Source: Klebsormidium nitens
Lineage: Eukaryota; Streptophyta; Klebsormidiophyceae; Klebsormidiales; Klebsormidiaceae
DNA length: 64,000 bases
Direction of reading: 5' to 3'
NCBI GenBank assembly: GCA_000708835.1
Contig: DF237052.1
Location: 62,001 to 126,000 of the forward strand
The notes under the pieces: model-generated
What the model was told of the DNA's origin: nothing
The model's input: the letters and a program-made list of their open reading frames with translations, nothing else
Database searches by the model: none
Translations under genes and position numbers: made by a program
Shown here: positions 16,443 to 27,897 of the stretch, piece by piece
Numbering within the stretch: position 1 is the stretch's first letter
Layout of the letters: each line of letters starts with the position of its first letter

Positions 16443-19400
16443 ATGGCGGTTGAGGACGCGGCAGAGCCTGCAGAAGGAGTTGAGCAGCTTGCTACAGACA
16501 TTGCTGCTCTAACTACATTGGAGACCCAGGAAACACATGCGGAGATGCAAAGCGAAACAGAGGTTGCGGATTTTGGCATTTATTCAGGAATACAAGACTT
16601 TGTGGACCATCATTCAGCATCTGTAAGTTCTGCTGCTTGTTTCTTTTCCTTGTGTCTTGTGTTTGATTTGTGTCTGTTGTTCTGATCTCAAAAAAGGTCC
16701 TCATTCAACCTAATTCAAAGCTCTCCGGGTAGCTTCGAAGCAAACCATGCAACACTGCCCAACTCCGCTCCTCAAATGATGCCGCTTTGGAGACAGATGC
16801 CGCTTCGGAGACAGGTTCTGCAATTGGCAAGACAAGATGCTAATCTTCCTAGTAGTCTGACAACAACAATCCTACCGAGTACACGGGCTTGGACCAAGCA
16901 AAGTCACAGTTGTCTTCTGCTAGAGCCACAAGCACATTAGGTTCGCTGCAACTGCAATCCATACTCTCTGTAGCCCAGCAGAGCCATGTTGCAACAATTT
17001 GATTGTCCATTGCTGTCCAATGTTGAGGGTGAGGCTTCCTGATAGAATACTTTGCTGTGCTTCTTGGCAGATCTGTTATTTTGACTGGTTGTAGCATTGA
17101 CACAGCCTGGGAACATCCATCTTCCTCGGACCTAGAACATGTCTGCGCCAATCACGCCCACCAGAACCAGAAAATCTGTCTGCCTTGTTTGTAGACCAGT
17201 GGATCGCTGGAGCCTGTAGGTCACACCTCCGCTTGATTGACGATGTCCGGGCTACCCTGATGCAGAATTCATAGCTCATAATGTGCACGTTAAACTGTAG
17301 TTGTTCCATATTGTTGACTTGGAAGCTACTCACTGAGGGGATAGCCCTTTCAGCAGACATACCTGTAGTGGAACCTGAATCACTCTGCAGGGCAAGGCCT
17401 CTTAGGCCCCAATCATTCTGGCCGAAATAATGGGGAAAGGACCAGAAATGGACAAGTTGCGATCCGTATCATTGACTTTCCCTAGTTTCGAACGCGGTTC
17501 TTAAGTAAGTCTCGCTCTTCCCATGTTCACTGACTGGCACAGCCCAATCTTGTAAGCCACGGTTCACATTCACCATTTTGCGGCTCCCTGCAGGGTGTGC
17601 TTAACCGTGATGAGTTCGCCAATATTTTGACGCTGGATGATGACAGTAGCTTCATGGCTGAGCTGGTGCCAATCTTCACCACAGACATGGAGGCATTTTT
17701 CACAAGAGCTGCAGCTTGGGTAGAACAGCTGCCAGAGATACCGTGAGTTCTCTCTTCAATATAACTTGATCCGGAAACAAGGGCTTCCAGAGAAGGGCCC
17801 TACAGCAGGTTTGGGGCCCCCATAGTCCAATCATTCTTGAGCGACACTTAAGATATACTACTAAGAAGAATACTACACCTGCAACGCTGGCAGACGTGAA
17901 CTTTCCCGATTTGTCAATCTGCATGATATGAAATTTTAAGTGTTCAAACCAACAACCGAAATGGGTTTCTTTTCTCGACCCCTTGTCGCTGCTTGAACTC
18001 GAATTGGTACAGGCCTTGGGAACGGTCTCCCTTTGAATCAAGTTTCCCTTTCTCCCAAGTTGAATCAAGCCGGTTGCTTCATAGGGCACTCCCCGTAGTA
18101 TGTCTCGTTGGTTGCACGTAACACAGCGCACACTGATGCTCACCAAAGAGGGATGCTTCCTGCAGGCTTGTCGAGCCCACAGGCACACCACTGTTTAGCG
18201 TTGCCTGGACACTCTGGTTGTTTATGAGAATCAAATGTTTGAGGAGTGGCTTTGAAGAAATTTCCTTTAGAAAAGGAGGGAGCAGTGTTGCACAAGTATT
18301 CAAAGGTGCATGTGTCTCAGCCGTTCAACGGTGATTGCATTTGAGACCGCTTGTTTGTTACTTGAGAGAGAGTCTCCAGCAACCGTTTGAATCTTTGGCC
18401 CTCTAGCCGTTGCACCAAGTTCAGCTCCTCCAGGGTACTTCGAAACTGAGCAGAAGTCCTTGCTTGTGTAATGCACAATCGAGTATCCTTTGGATCAGGC
18501 TAGCTAACCTACCGTCATCTGCCTGCAGCGTGCCAATATCTGTAACTTCTGCGCCTTGTTACAGTTCCGTCATGGACTTACAAGTCCATGACGGAACGGA
18601 ACATAGTCCATTCGGGCGGCTTCTTTTGACACAGTGTATGGCGCACGATCCTGTAGGGCCCTCACATTGGCTGATGATTGTTGTAGGGAGCACGAACGCA
18701 ACAGCGGGCTTCCAAGCGAAATTAGGAGGGTTTACGACAACTTCAACGTGAGACTAGCGGCCTGTACATCAGCGTACACGTAAGATATTCCCTTTTCTCA
18801 AGGATTCAAGTAATCCTAGTGCATGTATATCACACTCCAAAAGCATTATCGAAAGCAGAGCAGAAAGAGGAGATTGAAGGGAGAAAACGTCGACCTCCGG
18901 CTATCAAAGTCGAAGGCAGGGCACTCCATTGGCGTGCCAATCTCGCTTTAATTCAAAGAAGTCCATGTCGATCTGTTTTCTTTAGCACAGCACAGTTGCT
19001 TCTTGAACAGAAGACGATGCTGTTTACAAATGTAACATCCATGTCAGGGTCTGCTTGTAGACGAGCAAACTTGCTATCAGACGATTTCTGCTCGCTCGCC
19101 TTCATTCGGTCTATGCTCGAAAGGCCCTTAAGTTCCTGCCAAAGTCCGGCGTCGCACTTCAAACAACGCGAGTCGAATGCATGAGGAAGTACTTGCTTAA
19201 ATTCGCGCAATCTTCCTGCTGTCAGACGAACTTGCCAGATTGTGCTTGCAGTATGGGCGCCTTGCGGCTGAAGGATGCTCTGTGGGAGCTTCGAAACCGG
19301 AAGCATGCTTATGATGCGCAAGGGCGAGCCTGCTGCAAATCCCATGTCCTCGTCTCGCACTTTGATTGAGCCTAAGGGCTTCTGTAACTTGACGCAAAGA

Positions 19401-20176
19401 TGGAAGAATCACACTAATCATGCCACCTTGGAACGGATTGTCCAAGACTTGCTTTTGGAAGGCGGATAGTTTGCCAATTCAGCTGAGTGGTGCTGTGGAT
19501 CATCGCTGTGGTGACTGTAGATGACCCTTCTGATTGCACGGTGTAGAACATACTTCACCTCTGCGAGCAGCGTGTCTCTCCGTAACATTGCGAGCTGGAA
19601 GGAAGGAACGAGGTGGTTCCCTCCTTGAAGTATCACTCTGTGGTCGTATTGTGTGGTTTGGTTTATGGAAAAGAAGGTGGTCGACATCACTTGGAGCTTG
19701 CAGCAATTGCAACATTTCATTCGGAAGTAGAGCAAGGGGATCGCTGCTTAAAGCCAAGCTCCTTCATGCCGTTTCTTCCGGCTCAATGTTTGCACACAGT
19801 GTGCTTCGAACGTGAACTTTATATTCAACTCTCGTTGGCAGGTATATAAGATTCTCATTCCGCATCGTGCAGATGCAAGGAAGCACTTCGTGTTGCCGAG
19901 TTGGCCTATCCAGAATTTAAAGGAGTTTTGGAAGACTTTCTCGAGGTGCGTCAGGACGAGATTGCATGCGGGTGGTTTCTGACCTTCTTTTGGTAACTTG
20001 CTGGTTGCAACTCGGGACTTCGTCTTGCAGTGCTTGCTTGTCAATCGTAGCAGCTCACATGACACCGTGACATCAGAAGTTCCAGTTGTGGGACACTCTT
20101 AAGGGGCGCATGTGTTCAAATTCTGTTTAAACAGGCAGACAAGCTGAAAGCAGACCTGTGGGTTAACACTGTCTAA
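16443..20176 (+). CDS. Histidine-containing phosphotransfer (HPt)-like protein, partly resolved
   Basis: Probable plant-type HPt relay protein, the family that carries phosphate from hybrid histidine kinases to response regulators. Exons I can support are 16443-16622, 17594-17742, 18529-18557 (weak donor), 18687-18747, 19880-19945 (AAG acceptor) and 20135-20176 (stop TAA). Exon 2 reads GVLNRDEFANILTLDDDSSF and continues to MAELVPIFTTDMEAFF, matching the first HPt helices (two acidic, Phe-rich helices after a 'G-L/I-x-x-x-F' turn). The later exons give RANICNFCAL, IRRVYDNFN, EALRVAELAYPEF and FLEADKLKADLW, which fit the last helices in order and spacing. The exon with the phospho-His HxLKGSS signature is missing from my model. 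Candidate pieces near 17890, 18260 and 18408 do not give a clean canonical motif. It may be a divergent or pseudo-HPt, or an exon I failed to see. The acidic N-terminal 45 residues are unlike Arabidopsis AHPs. It lies head to head with the JMJ32-like gene. Confidence 0.55.
18564..18597. repeat. Perfect 16-bp inverted repeat, 2-base spacer
   Basis: The arms GTTCCGTCATGGACTT (18564-18579) and AAGTCCATGACGGAAC (18582-18597) are exact reverse complements with AC between them. The repeat begins six bases after the predicted donor of the 18529-18557 exon of the HPt-like gene. Its geometry (16/2/16) equals that of the repeat at 25102-25135, though the sequences are unrelated. Confidence 0.9.
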
Positions 20177-22732
20177 TGGCCCTTGAGCTCCAAGTGGTCT
20201 AGTGAGTTACTTCCTCCGCTTGAGCACTCTCTTAACGGCAGAAGTCCGGTAGACTTTACACCGGTATGTGGTCATTTGTGCAGTTACATTGCCTACCGCA
20301 TGGCAGACGGACGATCTTTGTCCAGCTAATGACTCTATTTGTGCGAGGTCGCCTGTATGCAAGCTCCGCCGGCCAATCAGCCTTCCACGGGTCCTGAACC
20401 TCAGAGAGGTAAGTCTTGACAAGGACGGCTTTCTCGGGTACGGCTTTTCGAGGAAGTGCCCGGTTGAGAGATGCACCTTTCCGCTTTGCTTCTACTTTAG
20501 GTACTGAGGCTCAAAGGAGCCCTGTACGGTACGGATACCAAGAGGATTGTAAAACTCGCTTCTCTGAAAGAGCTCGAGCTTCTTCTGGACGGATCAGTCT
20601 CAAATGCTAGATCGTCAAGGCCATCACGGCTCAGGCGATTGGTGGTTTGCTGCTTGAATTCTCTGCACATGTAGATGGTATCCTTATCGTCTTGCGTACT
20701 GGTCACGTCATGTGCATTAATTCCCTGGCCCGATCTGGTGCAAATTTTCTTGCATATTTGATTGAAAAGGCCGTAAAGAAGTTGTTTGTTTGTCACAGTC
20801 TTTGACCCAAGAACTTCAGCTCAAAACGCTTTGAATCATGGGTCGTGGTTGGATGGCGCCATTGTGATTGTGTGTCTATTCCTTTTCTAGCTTTGATCAG
20901 CCCTTGTCTGGAGTAAGGTCAGCTAGTTCAAAAGTCCGATTGCGAGGGGTGATGTTTGATGGAAAAGTATTTTACTTGTTGCAGACTCACGCAATAAGGG
21001 TAGAACCAATATCGTAAAATGGCCGCATAAAATGTCAACCGCCAACAATGAAACCTGAGCAAAAACTGTTGACTTTACATCACTCTCCGCTTCTGAGTAC
21101 GAGAGCGTTGTGGCAACATGCTGTAGAGATCGACGTTTGGAGAGCTTGACGCTCCAGTAAACTGTGTAGAAAGTGCGGTTTGTGTCGTCGAGGTCCGGTA
21201 TTGGCAGGCGGGGCTGCTTAGGAAGCGCCAGGCAATCTAAGCCATGCAGGTTGCAAGAAGATTAGGGGGCGGTCATTAAATAGATTAATATGATATTAAG
21301 AAGTAGTTGTGAGGATGTACCTTATGAACAACCGAATCGCTCGCGGGCAGCGGCACGTCATGACGCGATCAATGCTGATTGTCCAGATTGTAAAGACCAC
21401 ATTGATAACTCTGTCGATAAGGTACCTTATTTCACCGGATGCAAGTTTGCATGTTGCGCTCCATTCTTGGCACTTCCAGAACGTTGGAAAAGTTTAACTG
21501 CTTATTCGGGAGGTTGCTCCGCCTGTAAAACATGTCCAGATTCAATTTGACCCTACGAGAATTCTAAACTGAAGACAGGCTGATTCGGGCGGCCTCAATT
21601 AGTGTAAGTGTCTATATGGTCGATCCTATATAGTATTAATTGAGTCTCTATATGACATATGATTAAGCTCGCCTCTTCACACCGTATCCTTCACCTACTA
21701 AGCCTATATTATTGTAACAAATTTTCCTTGGCACGTTCAAATTGTATGATGGGATTATAGACGTATACGTACTGACGGATAAAACGGGCGTACCATGCTG
21801 CCGCGCGCGTGCCACCGCAGCTGATCATTTGCTTGTTAGGTTTGAGGTGCAACGCGGCCGCTGGGGCCTCAGCGCATGATCGAACGGTTCATAGATCCGA
21901 TCGTACATCGCATGAGCTTCTGTGAAGAAAATCAGTGACGGTCGTCGGAAGATCAAGCGCATTATATTATCCATGTACATATATCTCCTACGTGTTCGTG
22001 CATGTCGACGTACTCAGATATATTTCGGCCGGCCATGATAAAGCATGATGAAGCCCGGCCTGCGATCCGATCACGTTGATGATCACTGATGCAGGTTGCC
22101 GCCCCACTGACAGGCTATACTAGCTGTAATTGCAGTCATAACACCGTGACGTGTGGAGACTTCACATGAGAATTAAGAAACTTGGGCCATGCACCACGGG
22201 CTTGCACGGTGCATGGCAGTCATAACTTCATACATTTCATTCTAAAGGTTCACAATAGTCGATAATATAAGCACTACATATAAACTCGAAACGTAGCTAA
22301 GTGTCAAAAATGGGCGAACCTATGCGTAGGGTGTCAACCAGCGCCAACTTTCAGAGCCAACCATCATACTTTCCAGTTCGGGTGCACGACCCAAGGTAAA
22401 CCTTATAGTTTGGCCACTGCTCCGTTTGGGACCGAATAAAGGTTTGCTTATGGTCGGCGGAACACTCCAATCGCTCCATCTCACATTCAATTGATCCGCA
22501 CGAAACTGGCTCTTATAGGTGCCCCGTGGTCAGCAATCGCACAACAGATGCTCAAAGTGGGCGTTGGATGTCAAAGCTCGGGAAATGGATATCAGTGAGT
22601 ATGAGATTCTCGTGACGAATGAGATTGAAAGTACAGCGGATCTGGGCTCTCTGCACCGTAGATTGCCTGAAGTGGACATCATCCTGTCTTCCGCCCATTT
22701 TGACAATAGCAAACTATCAAAAGCAACCGTGT
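20177..22732. other. Convergent intergenic region with AT-richer island
   Basis: Non-coding DNA between the 3' ends of the HPt-like (plus) and NmrA-like (minus) genes. From about 21.25 to 22.5 kb it is AT-rich and full of self-complementary words (GTATACGTAC, CGGCCGGCC, GTCGACGTAC). It holds a 10-bp inverted repeat at 22186-22195 and 22208-22217 (GCCATGCACC / GGTGCATGGC). Open frames at 20.2-20.6 and 22.5-22.7 kb show no family signature and conserved splice context is absent. I see no gene. Confidence 0.55.
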
Positions 22733-25700
22733 TCATGAAAGAACCTCCCCAACAAGGCCTTTGATGGCTTCTCCAATTTCTACGGACGCCGTTTGCTTGT
22801 CGCTCACGGCCTCAAAAACGAGAGCCGAAGCAGGAATGGTTTCTAGGGCTTGAACACAAATAGCTGCGGCGTCCTCTCGGCTAATTGTACCCCTTAAGAT
22901 GTCGCCCTACACGAAAGATAGGGTCGAATCATTCAATTCGTGAGCGGGCAAAACCACATTGCACTGCCTAAAGCAGCGGGATTTGCCAAGGATCTCTTCG
23001 CTTCCTTTGCCAAGTATCTCTTCGGTTCCAGAAAGGATCGGAGCGATAAAGATGGGATGGTCAAGGGCTTTCACATCGCAGTCAGCCTCGCACTTCAGTC
23101 ACAAGGTGGCGCCGTCAAGTGAACCCGTAACCGAGCTTTCACTTTCTTAAGGAATCCCTTTTTAAAAGTGCTTTACCTTCCTCTGGTCCTCTGGATGGAG
23201 GAACGCTGCCATTCAAGTTTTCGACCTTAAGGCTAAGTGGACTCCAGGACTGGTCTGAAGGAAGACGTGAAAAAAAGGAACGCATGTGTTCTCTTGCCCG
23301 AATCCTGGACGAGGATTCGCGAGTTGACGTTTTCACCAAAGTAAGGTAGGTGGGCGATGTTTTGCCGTTTCCAGACTTCCCGAACAACAACATCTTGTCT
23401 TTAGAGTGAAGGAAATATGAAGGGGTCAGCTCGGCGGGTTTCTGCAAGAAGCAATCTGAGGTCGACATCTCACAACTCCTTCTGCAGGTGGGCATACAAC
23501 AAAACATCGGCGGAAACGGCGTTTCCTCTGCACAGACGAAACACAAGTACTTCGGACAATCCCTCCCTGCTTGCAGGAAGAAGACCGGGCGTTTGCATCT
23601 AACAAATCCTTCGTTCCAAAGCATAGCGGCAGTCCGATGTGGGCTTCTGCGGCTTCAAGTCGCTAGCCCCAGACTAAAGGCCATTTGTCAGCGCACCCGC
23701 AAAACGAGCCTGTGTAATGTTCCCTGCCGCCTCTTTGTAACGTCGTTCACCAAAGACTTTCGGAAACCTGCACTCCCGCCGCCTGCTTTCCGATTTCCGC
23801 GCACCCCAAATCGGCTCCGTTGGAAGGTCAAGCGGAGTTCCCTTATATGCACCAAAGCATCCACGAAAATTCTTTTATCCGACCCGTGTGCAAATAAATC
23901 AGCTTTCACGATAGTCAGGAGCAAGACAAGCAAATCTCCTGGCATACCTGCCCAAAGGAGATTCCGGTTTGGCCCCCCGGTTGGTCCGTCAGCTTCCCGG
24001 CTCTCACGATCGTGTACGGAACGCCGCTCCCCGCCACGCTGGCCTCATCGTCTAGGTAGCCCCGCAATGATTTGAAGCCCCACAAGCCGCCGCCATCCTT
24101 CTGTTTCGAGGTCCCGACCTGCGGGGGAGCAGTGAATGCGACATGGAGATGTCTCGTTGGAAGTATATGCTTGCGTGGATTGATCCGTTAGAAAATCAAC
24201 TCAGCAAAAGGAGAGTTCTGGGACCAAGGCTTGGTTTTGTACCTTGGCTTCGGGGGAAGGCCCGAGTAATTTTTTCATCGGAAAGACTTTCCCTGTCTTG
24301 ATGAAGGCGAGTCCAAATCAATGCCGACGTCAGCAAAAGTGGTGACACCTAGCGGACTGTACACGTTGTGGCTGGACAGAAGTATTTCATGCGACCTGAA
24401 TAGGATGCAGCCTGAAATCGTCAGCAGTGAGAGCATATTGCGAGGAGGACGGGCTAGAGGGCCAGAGTTTGGCACGGAAGTATGGACAGACCTGTGAGAA
24501 GACGGAGACAAGACAGCACCATCGCTGAAAGCAGGAGCCGTGCTGACCGAAGCAGCAGAAATGCAAAGATGACAGTTCATCAAAAACTCAGGCGACCAGC
24601 TTCGGATGAGTATATTTGGAACGGCAACCCGGAGCTTGGATCTGGACGATCCGATCTTGTCTGCACGAGCTCGCCACCCGCTTCCTGGTGGTCCTCTAAA
24701 ACGCGACTTCAAATTCGAAACGCTCGTGCGGCCACAGACTGAATCTTCTGAGTCCAGACTCAGACTTTTGGGCTTAGTGACCATCATTACAGGACATGAG
24801 TAGGATCACAAGGTGACAACTTCCGAACCCAAGTCTCAATGGTGTGACCGGATTCAGCTCCGGATGCAGGTTCAATTCCAATTTCTAGTCCAACAACCAT
24901 CCTTAGATTTCTAGGTCGAAGATCAGTAATCTGAGTCCGAATCATGCCAGAATGCAGGTTGGAAGAAGAGGCACAAATTCCAAAAGCAAGCCTTGGAATT
25001 CCTCTCCAGAATGTTACCTGCGAAGAGTTGCCTGAGACGAGTGCTCCCGTATCAACTTCGGGAAACAACAAAGGGGAAGGAAGCAGGAACAAACAGACAG
25101 AATGGAGTGCACGAATCAAGATTCGTGCACTCCATCTTGCGCACCTGTGACAGCAGCACAATATGCTCGACGCCCGCCCTCCTGGCCACGTCCACGACGC
25201 TCCCGACTCTAGTTGTCACAATCACCGCTCGCACCCCCTCCCCCATCGCTTTCTCCACGCTTTCCCCATCTTTCACTTCGCCAACGATCGGTTCTACGTA
25301 CGGTCCGAAAGAGGCTTTTGCTTCTTTGGCATCTCGGACGAGCGCTCGGACGCGCTTTCGCGCGAGGATGAGGGAAAGAACGACGAGCTGGCCGGTGGGG
25401 CTGTCGGCGTCGGTAACTAGGATGGCGTCTTTAGGGCCCGAGTACGTTTGCTTGGGGAGGGGTGCCGGCTGCGAGACACAGAGCTGGTTCAGCGAAAGCA
25501 AATTGTACGAGGGGTTGTGGTTTGGAGGATCTGAAAACATTCAGAATGCTTCTTGAGAGGGATTTCCTGGCTTGTATCCTTGTCAAGACTTGAGCTAAAA
25601 AATAACCCCTCCAGATCCAACTGAAGTGCAAAACAGTCTCCAAGAACAGGGGACCAACTGTACTGAACGCATTTGCTTGAGAAGAAACTTGTGCACTGTA

Positions 25701-26570
25701 TCAGTTATGGAAATGAAAAGGATATCATGATGGGGACAGTATGGACGAAGGTGCTCATCAAAAAATAAACGTAGGCTTCCCACCCCTGGGAAGGTCGCAA
25801 ATTGCTTCAAATTTTTGGACTCCTTGGGATGGGGCTCTTTGTGTGTAAGCACAATTCAAAGATGCTCGGAGTTCACGAGCTTACGAAGCAGTGCAATTTT
25901 GAATGAGAATGTATGTATGTTGCGATGCAGATGCGGAAGACCTGAGACGTGTATTCTTGGAGTATGCTCCAAGAGCAGATTGCTATGTGTGAGCCAGTGC
26001 TGTTTGTATAAAAGTGACGCAACCTGACTCTTTTGCACATGGGTCAAATCACTGCAATCTGCTTTTGTAGCAGGAAACCCTCTTTGCTTAATACCCCCCA
26101 CCACCACATCGTAAGTGGTGTTCAAGTTTCAACATTTACTCCAATTGATAGTGCAATTACTCCAATTGATAGTGCAATTACGGGCAAAGAAAGGGCCATC
26201 GCCTGCAAGTGATTAGCCAACTTACTTTTCCTTCTTCAATTCCACCGTCCCGCGGCGCCGCCTCTTCTTGACCGTACCACTTTCGCAGCTTTGGCCCCCC
26301 CTCAATGTAATCCAGCAACTGATCACCGAAGCTCAGCTTTGATTTCCTACCGGGGTCTTTGCTCTCCGCCGTCACTTGAAACCTCCTTCGATGGACCTTT
26401 CTTTGCGCATTCAATTTCTGCAATGAGGGATTAAGAGGTCCCACATTGTGCCGGAATCGGAGCGTGCAGAGCTTATTCTGTAGGAGTATCCTGTGAGTTG
26501 CGCGCTTGCCAGTGTCGAGGAGACACTGTGTGCCAGAAGCTACGTCCCGGCAATACAACAGATCTGTCAT
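22733..26570 (-). CDS. Plastid NAD(P)-binding NmrA-like / atypical SDR protein (four exons)
   Basis: A Rossmann-fold protein of the NmrA-like atypical short-chain dehydrogenase type, related to uncharacterised plant chloroplast proteins. Minus-strand exons are 26570-26226, 25468-25145, 24118-23948 and 22906-22733. All are phase 0 with GT-AG borders and give 337 residues. Residues 1-60 are rich in Arg, Thr, Leu and Gln with few acidic residues, compatible with a plastid transit peptide. The conserved pre-domain reads LLDYIEGGPKLRKWYG. The nucleotide-binding strand and loop, residues 129-142, read DAILVTDADSPTGQ, a variant of the glycine-rich motif. VPYTIVRAGKLTD and the C-terminal ISREDAAAICVQAL are family hallmarks. 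The usual SDR Tyr-x-x-x-Lys active site is not evident, as in other NmrA-like proteins, so a regulatory or assembly role is possible. The exact orthologue is uncertain. It lies head to head with the ABC1K3-like gene. Confidence 0.85.
25102..25135. repeat. Perfect 16-bp inverted repeat, AA spacer, beside a donor site
   Basis: The arms ATGGAGTGCACGAATC (25102-25117) and GATTCGTGCACTCCAT (25120-25135) are exact reverse complements separated by AA. On the minus strand the repeat starts ten bases into intron 2 of the NmrA-like gene, right after its donor GTGCGC. A hairpin in the pre-mRNA would sit against the 5' splice site. Confidence 0.9.
26140..26181 (+). repeat. 21-bp direct tandem repeat, two copies
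   Basis: The 21-base unit beginning TCCAATTGATAGTGCAATTA occurs twice without a gap, at 26140-26160 and 26161-26181. It lies in intron 1 of the minus-strand NmrA-like gene, close to the donor of exon 1. The copies look identical, so the duplication is recent. Confidence 0.85.
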
Positions 26571-27897
26571 TTTGCCTACAATCAGATGCCTTGCGGCTCC
26601 CTTGATCTTTTCAATAGGGTCCAGCCCCAGCCGACTTTGTAATCAACCAAACACAAACTCAGGTTGCATACGGTTTGATTGAATCACTGCGAATCTGAGA
26701 TGGATTCTCTGTAGATGAGCTTGGATGAGCTATTGTCTTCGAAATTGAACGATCAATCAGCAACCAAGGCAGCAATGTAATTGCGTCGTCTGCTGTCAAA
26801 TTCAGAACGTGTATCGAATGCAACTTTTTGCTGCCTGTTTGTCAAAGAGCAATAGTTTAGTCAGGCCAGATTCTGGCCGTTCGCGAGAAAGTGAGCCCAA
26901 TGCCGCCACTGCGCCAGCTAGTGTTGTTGCATTCTGAAAGCGGATTGTAGGAGCACTGAAATCTAACTTCTGTCAGATTCTGAATCTGTCGAGTTCTGCT
27001 GGCGCCAATTCAATGGTGCTTCGTGAGGCAGCCAGGCACCTATCTAGAGCGAGGCGAACTTGTCAAAAACGAAAGAAGGAGAGCTGCCGCCAGGCTGCCG
27101 CCAAGATACCGCTTCTTCAACCCTGTTCTTGATCGAAGGGTTTGCGAGTCTCCACGCACGAAGAAAGTGACCGATCGACGGTATATGTACCAGCCGTCAA
27201 AATCCGTCAAGGTTTCGGGGCCATGTTGTGCATTGTGAACTGACGAGTTCGTCACCAGCCATGATCTGTCACTCAGTCAGTGTCAAGGACCAGTTCAGAT
27301 CTTGCTCAGCTGGCGATCTAGAACGAGCAGAGCTTGGCACTGTACAGGGAGAGCAGCAGAGCTCTGAGCAGGGAGCTGAGCGTGAAGTTGGCGCAGCTGT
27401 GAAAGGCAGGAAACTAAAACACACACCTCTTGATCGCGCCGTTCTTCGTGAGGTTGCATATAGAGCTGGCACAGCTGCTCGTGAGATCTCACGTGTCCTA
27501 GCTGCGGTGAAGCCGGCGCCGTCGCTTCCATGAGAGAAAGATTTAGAGCTGCCGCCTCAAGGTCTTGGTGTCCCCCTCACCTCTGGTCCGCTTGTCGCTC
27601 TCCAACCTTCACAACTCCTGAAGGAGATTGTCTTAACGCCATCCTGAGAAAGGATTGAGCAGGAAAGGGTGTCAATAGCTACAGCCTAGAGAAGCACACC
27701 ATCTTTCCAAGCCTCTTGCTCCTTCCGTATGATCAACAGCATTGCGCGCTAAGCAGAGAGTTGGCCTCCTGGGAAGACCTGTTGATCGATTACACTGCGT
27801 AATCCCAGGGGTGCTGTTGAGTTGCAGTAACCAGCTTTGGTTTAGCCTGGTTTGTCATTGGTCTTAATAACATCTAGGTTGCTCGCAGAGATAGAGA
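26571..27897. promoter_or_regulatory. Divergent 5' interval between NmrA-like and ABC1K3-like genes
   Basis: The two ATGs point away from each other with 1327 bases between them. Both products are predicted plastid proteins, so a shared promoter region is plausible. An open frame at 27228-27533 (plus) is Glu/Gln/Arg-rich, has no recognisable domain, and mirrors an open frame on the other strand, so I do not call it a gene. Part of the interval could be 5' leader or leader intron of either gene. Confidence 0.5.

Noticed and set aside
27228-27533. 101-codon plus-strand frame before the ABC1K3-like gene
   Set aside because: It has no domain, a mirrored frame on the other strand and no splice link to the kinase. 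It is more likely promoter or leader sequence.
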